Assembly (NCBI GenBank): GCA_050031985.1
Contig: JBNAIG010000031.1
Span: 1-64,000, forward strand
Source of the DNA: SZUA-368 sp028533045
GTDB lineage: Bacteria > Spirochaetota > Spirochaetia > DSM-2461
Direction: 5' to 3'
Length of the DNA stretch: 64,000 bases
The number at the start of each line of letters is the position of its first letter. The first letter of the stretch is position 1. Below the pieces are notes generated by a model. That model was given only the letters and a program-made list of their open reading frames with translations. It was not told the DNA's origin and searched no databases. The position numbers and the translations under genes were made by a program. Positions 57,101 to 64,000 of the stretch are shown one piece after another.

Positions 57101-58854
57101 TCTTCTTTAAAAATCAGGCTCTCATGCCTCTTCTTTGGTTTGTTTTGGCTCTTATTCCTCTCTTGGTTGGGGAATTTTACTTGCGCCGGAAACAGGAGCG
57201 ACAGTTCCTTGAGGGCCAGTCAGGTAAAAGCCCTCTCAAGGGAGATCAGCTTAAAAGAGGTCTTCTTCTCTTTTTTGCCGCTCTTTTTGCTTTGGCTGCC
57301 CTGCTCAGACCCTCCTGGAATCCCACGGTACGTCTGGTCGAAAAAGAGGGTCGCGATGTGGTTTTTCTCCTTGACGTAAGCCGCAGTATGACCGCCTCCG
57401 ATGTGGCTCCCACCCGCCTTGAGCGGGCCAAGCTGGAAATTGCCGAGACCGCGCAGGTCGTGGACGGTGACCGCATCGCTTTGGTGGCCTTTGCGGGAAA
57501 TAGCGTGGTTAAATGCCCTTTGACAATGGATTACGGTTTCTTTTCCCAGGTTCTGGACGATATCGATATTAATAGTGTCTCCCGGGGAGGCTCCCAGCTG
57601 GGCGATGCCCTGCGTATGGTGGAAAGCCAGGTTTTTGATGACCGGACCCGGGAAGAGCGGGATATTATTCTCATTACCGACGGGGAGGACCAGGAATCCT
57701 TTCCCGTAGAAGCGGCCAAAGCCCTGGGAGAAGACGGGGTTAGACTGATTATCATTGGGCTGGGCGATGAGATTCAGGGGGCTCGGGTTAAGGACAGCGA
57801 CGGTAACTACCTGGTCCACGAAGGGCAGGAAGTGTGGTCCCGTATGAACGGGGATACTCTTAGGAAAATGGCAGCGGCCACTCCCGGAGGAAGTTATATA
57901 CCGGCGGGACAGGCCAACTTTTCCCTTCCCGCCCTGTATCGCAACCTTATTGGACGAAGCGCTAAACAGTCTTCCGGTGAAGAAGAGACTTTGGTCTATG
58001 AAGAAAAATATCAGTTTTTTCTCTTTTTGACTCTTATTCTGCTTATTCTTGAGGCCTTTCGTCTTATAGGCCCTTTTAAAGTCAGCTTTAAGCTCCCTTC
58101 GGCCCCCTCTAAGCTTTCCCTATTGGCTCTCTTTCTTGTAATGGCCTTCGTCGGGAATAGTCAGTTACACGCCGAAGGCCGGGCCGACCTGTACAGTAAG
58201 GGAGAAAAAGCCTATGCCTCCGGGGATTGGGACAGTTTCAAACAAATTTATGAGGAACTGGCCGGGCGGGGTGTTTCCGAAGGAAAACTAAGCTATAACG
58301 AAGGTCTGGCCGCCTATGAACAGGGGGATTATGCTAAAGCGGCGGGGCTCTTTGGCGATTCCGCCGCCCGTCTGAGAGATAAGCAGGCTGCCCAAGCCCT
58401 CTATAACCGGGGGAATGCCCTACTCAAGGAGGGGGAGTCCAATCCTTCCGCCGAACTGAATGGTCAAGCCCGGGAAGCCTATGAGAAAGCATTGGAGCTG
58501 GATCCCTCCTTTACGGAGGCGGCTCGGAACCTGGAAATCCTTCTTAAACAGCAGGAAGAAAATCCCCCGGATGAGGAGAATCAGGATAAGTCCGATGGTG
58601 ATGACAAGTCGGATAAATCGGATAAATCAGATCAGTCCGATAGTTCAGATTCACAAGATCAGTCCGACCAGTCCGAGAGTCAGGAGGGAAATCAGGATAA
58701 CCCCTCCGACGAATCAGCCCAGAGTAATGATACTCAGGATGAGGCCGACGAAATGGCACAGGATATTTTGAATCAGGAAGAGGAGGACCGGGAAGCCCGG
58801 GAATCTACCTTGAAAGTGTCGGGAGGAATATATCAGGTGGAGAAGGACTGGTAA
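57097..58854 (+). CDS. batB: BatB-BatC fusion: VWA domain, TPR region and acidic tail
   Basis: This 585-residue protein starts as BatB, with two N-terminal spans, MIDAS DVSRSMTASD near 94-103, TDGEDQES and a third span near 310. It continues as BatC with a further hydrophobic stretch, TPR repeats (ALYNRGNALLKEG) and an Asp/Ser/Gln/Lys low-complexity stretch of about 60 residues. The end VEKDW is typical for BatC. The fusion joins two proteins that are separate in Bacteroides and Leptospira. It overlaps batA by ATGA. Confidence 0.9.
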   Translation: MIFFKNQALMPLLWFVLALIPLLVGEFYLRRKQERQFLEGQSGKSPLKGDQLKRGLLLFFAALFALAALLRPSWNPTVRLVEKEGRDVVFLLDVSRSMTASDVAPTRLERAKLEIAETAQVVDGDRIALVAFAGNSVVKCPLTMDYGFFSQVLDDIDINSVSRGGSQLGDALRMVESQVFDDRTREERDIILITDGEDQESFPVEAAKALGEDGVRLIIIGLGDEIQGARVKDSDGNYLVHEGQEVWSRMNGDTLRKMAAATPGGSYIPAGQANFSLPALYRNLIGRSAKQSSGEEETLVYEEKYQFFLFLTLILLILEAFRLIGPFKVSFKLPSAPSKLSLLALFLVMAFVGNSQLHAEGRADLYSKGEKAYASGDWDSFKQIYEELAGRGVSEGKLSYNEGLAAYEQGDYAKAAGLFGDSAARLRDKQAAQALYNRGNALLKEGESNPSAELNGQAREAYEKALELDPSFTEAARNLEILLKQQEENPPDEENQDKSDGDDKSDKSDKSDQSDSSDSQDQSDQSESQEGNQDNPSDESAQSNDTQDEADEMAQDILNQEEEDREARESTLKVSGGIYQVEKDW

Positions 58855-60587
58855 TGAATAGAAAAAGAACTCTTTTAATCGCCCTTGTTGCCCTTATTGC
58901 TGTAAGCTATGGAGCGGCCCAGGATGTACGGGTTACCATAAGCAGCAAGGAGGGGTTTGTCGGGCTGCCTCTGGACTATCAAATCACCATAAACGGCAGC
59001 AAAAAGGCGGAGGTTCCCACCCTGGTGGGGTTTGACGATTTTGACGTGACCTATCAGGGACAGAGCCAGTCTTCCAGTACTACCATTATTAATGGGCAGC
59101 GCACCACTTCCGTTACGGTCAAATATGTTTGGAAGCTGCTTCCTCTTAGAGAAGGTAAGCTCACTATTCCCTCCTTTCCCGTAATCGTAGACGGGGAAGA
59201 GTTTATGACTCCCGCCGGAGAGATTCTTATTTCTCCGCCCCGTGAAATTGAGGGATTTAAGCTGATTTTGACTCCCGATAACGACAAGGTTTATATGGGA
59301 CAGTCGGTGCGGGTGAATATGGATTTTTACTTTAGTTCCTCCATCGGGGGACTGGATTTTACTCTTCCCGGTAAGATAAGCGGGAGCAGGGAAGGGGAGG
59401 ATTTTCGTATTCTCGAAAGTGCGCCCCCCAGTCAGAGTTCCAACGATATAAGAAAGATAACCATTGATGACAGAACTTTTTATGGTACCATCAGCTCCCG
59501 TGTGGAGGGAGGAAGTCAGTATACGATCCTCTCTGTTCCCCTTGATATTATGCCTTTGAGAGGGGGGCCTATTGAGCTTGAAGGAGCTTCTGTGGCTTTT
59601 ACGGCGGAACGGGGGAGCTGGCCTCGCAATTATTCGGAGGATCTCGTTATACCCTCCCGGGGCTCTACTCTCACTGCAGAAAATCTGCCTCCCCCAATAG
59701 AAGACAGTCCTAACGGCATTCTTTTGGCTACGGGGGAATTAAAAGCTCATGCCACACTCTCTGCAGAGACGGCCCGTCCCGGCGACCCCCTGACTCTTAC
59801 CGTTCGCTTGGAAGGTCTGGCCCGTCCGGAAACCTGTGAAATCCCGGCCCTGGAAGATTTCAGTTCCCTGGAAGAGGAGTTTTCCCTTCCCACTGACCGG
59901 AGTCGTCCCAAAGCAGAGGGGAATTCCCTTACCATTACCCAAACGGTTCGACCGGAAAGCGTGGAGACACAGGGTATCCCTTCTATGGAGTTTGTCTACT
60001 TTGATCTGAATGCGGAAGCGGTTAAAAGGGTTTCCACACAGTTTATACCCCTGGCCATGACTTCCGCCGGTAATGTGTCTCTTTCCGATGTGGAAAGCTT
60101 TGACGGCGATTCTCCTTTAACGGGGCTCAGGGAGAATGATCGTGGAATCCGGCAAAATAAAGGTATAGAGGAACTCAATCGGGGCGACTTGAGGGGCCGC
60201 ACTTTTATGGGAACCTTCGCCTTCCGCTTGCTTTTTCTTTTCCCCCCCCTGGGATTTTTTCTTTTTCTCCTGGGCCTGGGAATTACAAAAATTCTCTCCG
60301 AGAAAAAATCCCGGGACAATAAGGATGCCTTTAGGCAGTTGAATAAAGCTCTCCTGGCTAAGGACGATGATTTTTTTGCGGCCTTTGAACGCTATCTCCG
60401 TGAGCGCCTTTTCCAGGGGAGATCCTTTGTTAAGGCTGAATTGGAAGGTCGTGCTGTGGAGCTCCAATTGGAAGAGCTAAGCTCTCTCTACGGTCATATG
60501 GAAAAGAGCCGTTATGCCGGCGGTGACGGGCAAATTGAAGGGGATGCCATTCTTAAGGTGGCCGAAGAACTGGAGAAACGACTATGA
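58854..60587 (+). CDS. batD: BatD-type protein
   Basis: This 577-residue protein has a signal peptide (LLIALVALIAVSYGAAQ). BatD beta-sandwich domains follow (VRVTISSKEGFVGLPLDYQI, SQSSSTTIINGQRTTSV, ILISPP). One membrane span near 455-475 (FAFRLLFLFPPLGFFLFLLG) precedes a cytoplasmic helical domain. BatD is the large periplasmic component of the Bat system; the old name aerotolerance protein is not well supported. The start overlaps the batB/C stop by one base. Confidence 0.9.
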   Translation: MNRKRTLLIALVALIAVSYGAAQDVRVTISSKEGFVGLPLDYQITINGSKKAEVPTLVGFDDFDVTYQGQSQSSSTTIINGQRTTSVTVKYVWKLLPLREGKLTIPSFPVIVDGEEFMTPAGEILISPPREIEGFKLILTPDNDKVYMGQSVRVNMDFYFSSSIGGLDFTLPGKISGSREGEDFRILESAPPSQSSNDIRKITIDDRTFYGTISSRVEGGSQYTILSVPLDIMPLRGGPIELEGASVAFTAERGSWPRNYSEDLVIPSRGSTLTAENLPPPIEDSPNGILLATGELKAHATLSAETARPGDPLTLTVRLEGLARPETCEIPALEDFSSLEEEFSLPTDRSRPKAEGNSLTITQTVRPESVETQGIPSMEFVYFDLNAEAVKRVSTQFIPLAMTSAGNVSLSDVESFDGDSPLTGLRENDRGIRQNKGIEELNRGDLRGRTFMGTFAFRLLFLFPPLGFFLFLLGLGITKILSEKKSRDNKDAFRQLNKALLAKDDDFFAAFERYLRERLFQGRSFVKAELEGRAVELQLEELSSLYGHMEKSRYAGGDGQIEGDAILKVAEELEKRL

Positions 60588-61348
60588 GAGGAAAAATAGT
60601 TTTAATTCTGATATGCCTGGGGACAGCTCTTTTTGCCCAGACTTCTATGGATGCTCTTTTGGCAGAGGCGGACCAAGCCTTTAGGGAAGAGCGTTTTAAC
60701 GATTCTGCCCGGCTCTACCAGGAAGCAGCCGTTCGGGGGAATGTAAACAGTGCCGTGTATTATAATCAGGGAAATGCCTGGTTTATGGCGGGAGAGGAGC
60801 ATCTGGCCCATCTTTCCTACCTTAAGGCGGAACAGCTTTCCCCCGGAGACGGGGATATTAAGAGGAATCTCAGCTTCATTCGGGCCCTGTCCGGTGAGCA
60901 AGAGGAAAGAAGCGGGCGGAACGAACTGCTTCGGGTCCTTTTCTTTTGGCATTATGACCTTTCTCTCCGTTTAAGAGGGATTATGCTTCTTGTGGCCAAT
61001 GGGGTTTTCTGGGGGATTTTAACCCTCTTTATTCTGCGTAAGCGAAAAGGTCTGTCTTTTCCCATGGGGGCCCTGTTAGTGGCAGGATTTCTGGCTCTCT
61101 CCCTTCTTGTTTCTACCGGTGTGAGTCGTTATGATCAAGAGAATCATCCTACAGGGCTTATCTTAAAGGACGCCACCGCCCGGAAAGGGGATGGGGATAA
61201 TTTTGAAGAAGCCTTTAATCGTCCCTTGACGGGAGGAACCGAATTCCGTCTGGAGGAAGTTAGGTCCGACTGGTATCGAATCACCCTTGCCGACGGATCG
61301 GAAGGGTGGATTAAAAAGAGTGAGGCCGGGCTTGTTAATTACCCTTAA
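60584..61348 (+). CDS. batE: BatE-type TPR and SH3 protein
   Basis: This 254-residue protein has a signal peptide (IVLILICLGTALFAQ) and TPR repeats (ADQAFREERFNDSARLYQ and YYNQGNAWFMAGEEHLA). Two membrane spans near 130-175 and a C-terminal SH3-like domain ending GSEGWIKKSEAGLVNY follow. It closes the bat operon and overlaps the batD stop. Its 3' end overlaps dsbD by 14 bases. Confidence 0.88.
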   Translation: MRGKIVLILICLGTALFAQTSMDALLAEADQAFREERFNDSARLYQEAAVRGNVNSAVYYNQGNAWFMAGEEHLAHLSYLKAEQLSPGDGDIKRNLSFIRALSGEQEERSGRNELLRVLFFWHYDLSLRLRGIMLLVANGVFWGILTLFILRKRKGLSFPMGALLVAGFLALSLLVSTGVSRYDQENHPTGLILKDATARKGDGDNFEEAFNRPLTGGTEFRLEEVRSDWYRITLADGSEGWIKKSEAGLVNYP

Positions 61349-62987
61349 TCGCCTTTTCTACTATACTGCGGTTAAGGATTTCCGGTAGTACCTGCGGCTC
61401 TTTCCCCGGTTCATAATAGACGTACAGGGGAACGCCGGCTCTTTCGAATTTTTTAAGCCATTCGCTAATGACCGGGTCGTTCAGGGTATAGTCTCCCTTC
61501 ATATATACGACCCGGTACTCCTCAAAAAGATCTCTTCGGAAATCCCTGTCCAGAACTGTTAGATGATTTGAACGGCAGGTGGCGCACCAGTCGGCGGAAA
61601 ACTCAAGGAAGAGAGGCTGTCCGCTCAAGCGGATCTCATCAACTTTTTCCGGAGAGAATACCAGAAAGTCCTCACTTTCGCTTGTCACGGCTTCCTGTCG
61701 GCTTAAATCCACAAAAAGGGTATAGGCGAGGGTCACCGTAAGAAAGGCCACCAGGAAGAATGTATAGCGGCCTTTGCGGCCCTTTCTCTGTCCCAGTCCA
61801 AATAACCAGGCACCCATAGCCAGGCTCAAAAGAAACCAGAGAACTCCACCAAAATTTGAACCCAGCTGGCCCTGAAGTACTGTCAGTAGATAGATCGCCG
61901 TCCCGGCCAAAAGAAATCCCATGAATTCCCTGAAGCGATTCATCCATTCTCCCGGTTTGGGAAGCCTGTTTACCACAGTTGGGAAAAATCCCAAAAGAAT
62001 AAAGGGGAGGGAAAGCCCCAGACCTATAAGGATGAAAAAGAGGATGATTACCGGTCCGGTCTGGACAAAGGCAAAACCCAGTGCCGATCCTAGCAGGGGA
62101 GCCGTACAGGGGGTGGCCAGAAGAACTGCCATGATGCCTGTGAAGAAGGACCCCCCATAACCTCCTTTTTGGGCTGCTGCTGCCTGCCCTGCTTTTCTGG
62201 GGGGATTAATAAAGAAGACTTCGAAGAGACTGAGGGAAAAGAGAAATACCAAAGAGGTGAGGATAAGAACAAAGAGAGGATTCTGGAATTGGAAGCCCCA
62301 GCCCAGGGCTGTTCCGGAAGCTTTGATCCCTACAACAATCAGGCCCAACACAACCATGGAGAAGATAATCCCCGCCGTATAGAGCAGGCTGTTTATGAGT
62401 ATCTTTTGCCGGCTGTCTCCGCTTTGCCCCACCAGATGGAGAGCTTTAAGGGATAATACGGGGAGCACACAGGGCATGATATTCAGTATTACCCCTCCCA
62501 GAAAGGCAAAAAGAAGGAAGAGCCACAAGGGATTTTGGGAGGAAGAGGCCGGAAGGAGGGAAGGATCTCCCTCAAGGGGGATAATATTTATCTTCTGAGG
62601 CCTAAAACAGGTGCCCTGTTCGTCGCAAAGCTGATAAGAGACTTCCAGTTCAGGGGGAGAGGAAAGATCGTCTCCGGCGTTGTTATCAAGGGAGGCCTGA
62701 AGTACCACCGTTCCTTCCCAACCTTCAAAATTTCCGTACGATTGGGTGGGGGGATAGACTATTTCGTTCAGAGTGAAAGATGAGTTTTCTTTGAGGCTGA
62801 ATTTAAAGAAGGCCCGATTATCTATTTGGTGGAACTCCTCGGGAATTTCATAACTAACCAGTACGGTTCCTTTTCCCTTGTCATTAACATAGTAGGAAGA
62901 GGAGATAATCGCTTCCTGGGCCGTAAGATAAAAGGCGGAAGCAAGAACCAAAATCACCGAAAAAACGAGCTGTTTTGTATATCTCAT
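61335..62987 (-). CDS. dsbD: Thiol:disulfide interchange protein DsbD
   Basis: This 550-residue protein has a signal peptide and N-terminal periplasmic domain (about 1-150, containing CDEQGTCFRPQ). The eight-span DsbD core has paired Cys in NIMPCVLPVLSLKAL and LATPCTAPLLG, and the C-terminal thioredoxin domain has WCATC. It carries electrons from cytoplasmic thioredoxin to periplasmic partners. The promoter TTGATT-N17-TATATT ends six bases before the ATG, so the mRNA should be leaderless. The convergent bat operon may depend on it. Confidence 0.95.
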   Translation of the reverse strand: MRYTKQLVFSVILVLASAFYLTAQEAIISSSYYVNDKGKGTVLVSYEIPEEFHQIDNRAFFKFSLKENSSFTLNEIVYPPTQSYGNFEGWEGTVVLQASLDNNAGDDLSSPPELEVSYQLCDEQGTCFRPQKINIIPLEGDPSLLPASSSQNPLWLFLLFAFLGGVILNIMPCVLPVLSLKALHLVGQSGDSRQKILINSLLYTAGIIFSMVVLGLIVVGIKASGTALGWGFQFQNPLFVLILTSLVFLFSLSLFEVFFINPPRKAGQAAAAQKGGYGGSFFTGIMAVLLATPCTAPLLGSALGFAFVQTGPVIILFFILIGLGLSLPFILLGFFPTVVNRLPKPGEWMNRFREFMGFLLAGTAIYLLTVLQGQLGSNFGGVLWFLLSLAMGAWLFGLGQRKGRKGRYTFFLVAFLTVTLAYTLFVDLSRQEAVTSESEDFLVFSPEKVDEIRLSGQPLFLEFSADWCATCRSNHLTVLDRDFRRDLFEEYRVVYMKGDYTLNDPVISEWLKKFERAGVPLYVYYEPGKEPQVLPEILNRSIVEKAIKGN

Positions 62988-62993
62988 AAATTG

Positions 62994-63022
62994 AATATAA
63001 AAGGGCTCAGAAAAAAAATCAA
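62994..63022 (-). promoter_or_regulatory. dsbD promoter, predicted leaderless transcript
   Basis: TTGATT (63017-63022), 17-base spacer, TATATT (62994-62999), then CAATTT and the ATG at 62987. No Shine-Dalgarno. Confidence 0.7.
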
Positions 63023-63040
63023 GTTTTTTTTGAACTTCTA

Positions 63041-63069
63041 TTGACGAAAAATATGCCCTGTGTTATATT
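63041..63069 (+). promoter_or_regulatory. tRNA-Val promoter
   Basis: TTGACG (63041-63046), 17-base spacer, TATATT (63064-63069), 19 bases before the mature tRNA. Confidence 0.75.
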
Positions 63070-63088
63070 CCTCATCAGCAAGTAGCAA

Positions 63089-63161
63089 GGGCGATTAGCT
63101 CAGTTGGGAGAGCGTCTGGTTTACACCCAGGATGTCGGCGGTTCGAGCCCGTCATCGCCCA
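63089..63161 (+). tRNA. tRNA-Val (anticodon TAC)
   Basis: 73 bases. Acceptor GGGCGAT pairs with ATCGCCC. D arm GCTC...GAGC. Anticodon arm CTGGTTTACACCCAG with TAC. T arm GGCGGTTCGAGCCC. Discriminator A at 63161. The CCA end is not encoded. It stands alone between its own promoter and terminator. Confidence 0.96.
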
Positions 63162-63205
63162 TACCATAATTCCTGAATTAAAAAGGAATTAGATCATTAT
63201 AGAAG

Positions 63206-63238
63206 AACCGGTAATACCTAGGGTTACCGGTTTTTTTT
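63206..63238 (+). terminator. Terminator after tRNA-Val
   Basis: AACCGGTAA (63206-63214) pairs with TTACCGGTT (63224-63232), followed by a run of T to 63238. Confidence 0.92.
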
Positions 63239-63293
63239 ATGTCCTGAAAAAGCGCTTGGGCCGCTCACTTTGAGCGGTTCATATGAGACTGAA

Positions 63294-64000
63294 TCAGAGC
63301 CCGAGTTTTCCGATTTCTCTCTCTAAATGGAAGGCGGTGGAGCTGTTCGATTCACTGAGTTTTTCAAGAAGTTCGCTGCCCCGGGCGAACTGTTCCAATC
63401 CCTGGGTTATCTCTTCCGACTCCCGGCTTAATGTTTTGTAGGAGTTTTTGAGCTTATCCATAAGCAGGGTTATTTCGTCACTGCTGCTTCTTACCTGATC
63501 TGTTTCATTATTGACTTCTCCCGAGGCGGTACGGACTGTCTGCAGTTCGGTAAAAAAATTGTTTATGATATCTTCCATACGTTTATTGGAATCCTTAAGT
63601 TCTATAACGGAATTTTCCGCCCTGTCGTTTTGGTCAATCAGTCTTGTAATCGATTCTTGATTCTCTTTCTCTTCCTTTGACATAAGCCCCAGGCTCTTAT
63701 TCAAATCCTTGAGCAGCCGGGAAACATTCTCCGTATTGCTTCTCACTTGTCCGGAAAGGTTCCGCATCTCATGGGCTACTACGGTAAAGCCTTTTCCGTA
63801 TTTACCGGAATGGGCCGCTTCTATGGAGGCATTGATGGCAAGAACATCGGTTCTGTCCGCCAAGTCCTGGATCGAAACCATTGCCTTGAAAATATCCGAT
63901 GAGTGGCGGAGAATTTCCTTAATCTGATCTTTGAGTACTTCCACGGTTTTTAAACTGTTAAGGGATTCCTCTTTTACTTTGTAGGTAAGCTGTACCTGTT
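63294..64000 (-). CDS. Methyl-accepting chemotaxis protein, C-terminal part (runs off the window)
   Basis: The readable 235 residues are the cytoplasmic signalling part of a chemoreceptor. DRTDVLAINASIEAAHSGKY and GFTVVAHEMRNLS form the hairpin-tip region that contacts CheA/CheW, though with changes from the usual canonical tip. A helical coiled coil follows to the stop at 63294. The frame stays open to the window edge, so the GTG at 63944 is not the true start. The sensor domain and any membrane spans lie outside. Confidence 0.88.
   Translation of the reverse strand, partial: QVQLTYKVKEESLNSLKTVEVLKDQIKEILRHSSDIFKAMVSIQDLADRTDVLAINASIEAAHSGKYGKGFTVVAHEMRNLSGQVRSNTENVSRLLKDLNKSLGLMSKEEKENQESITRLIDQNDRAENSVIELKDSNKRMEDIINNFFTELQTVRTASGEVNNETDQVRSSSDEITLLMDKLKNSYKTLSRESEEITQGLEQFARGSELLEKLSESNSSTAFHLEREIGKLGL

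Noticed and set aside
1..64000. Prophage, insertion sequence or CRISPR array
   Set aside because: No transposase, integrase, cas gene or regularly spaced direct repeats were seen; the only repeat-like element is the palindrome at 37818-37961.

Overview
The window looks like a chromosomal segment of a free-living, probably anaerobic spirochaete (Spirochaetales). The main reasons are two FlaB-type flagellins, a flgN-flgK-flgL-fliW-csrA run, and a fliD/PilZ/tsaE/tsaB neighbourhood of the kind I recall from Treponema. Numerous secreted or outer-membrane-type proteins and a Bat operon next to DsbD fit the same picture. No phage, transposase or CRISPR array is visible.

Layout. (1) 12-184: 3' end of an rRNA operon (5S rRNA and terminator). 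(2) 238-4556 (+): flagellar hook-filament junction genes, fliW and csrA. (3) 4543-14446 (-): a long reverse block with two PilZ proteins, a TPR protein, two flaB genes, flaG, fliD, two proteins of unknown function, and tsaE/tsaB. (4) 14467-18469 (-): DEAD-box helicase, infC-rpmI-rplT, a ZapB-like protein, zapA and a 6S RNA that only appears as a false ORF in a gene scan. (5) 18614-25888: lipoprotein, a 37-residue membrane peptide, a D,D-carboxypeptidase, a metallopeptidase-like protein, a 908-residue ankyrin protein and deoB. (6) 25892-29609 (-): TPP riboswitch-thi4-thiE-thiC-thiD. (7) 29722-36252: OmpA/porin-like protein, alginate-lyase-family enzyme, CsgG-like protein, HAD phosphatase, ferredoxin-type aldo-keto reductase and an orphan substrate-binding protein. 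(8) 36375-41833 (+): larA, a tyrosine leader-peptide attenuator, tyrS, a GNAT-histidine-kinase fusion and a small Fe-S-type membrane protein. (9) 41830-45684 (-): a small carbohydrate operon (beta-helix lipoprotein, 2-hydroxyacid dehydrogenase, TIM-barrel isomerase). (10) 45911-51696 (+): cysS, ECF sigma and anti-sigma, a TIG/transglutaminase-like protein and a double cNMP-domain protein. (11) 51704-53191 (-): exported nitrilase and PCMT-like protein. (12) 53327-61348 (+): moxR-DUF58-bat operon, convergent with dsbD. (13) tRNA-Val and a truncated chemotaxis receptor.

The most interesting signals are regulatory. Upstream of tyrS lies a complete ribosome-mediated attenuator. A strong promoter is followed by a 22-codon peptide with five consecutive Tyr codons, three mutually exclusive stems and a terminator with eight T residues. 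Both flagellin mRNAs carry the same GGGCAAGGATGCCC hairpin in their leaders, a textbook CsrA site with AGGA in the loop, plus a GGA in the Shine-Dalgarno. csrA and its antagonist fliW are encoded a few kb away. Several operons have a well-spaced -35/-10 pair ending 6-9 bases before the ATG and no Shine-Dalgarno, which points to leaderless mRNAs. Two translationally coupled genes (tsaE and the HAD phosphatase) seem to need a CTG or ATT start. All functional statements are from reading motifs and context; no database search was run.
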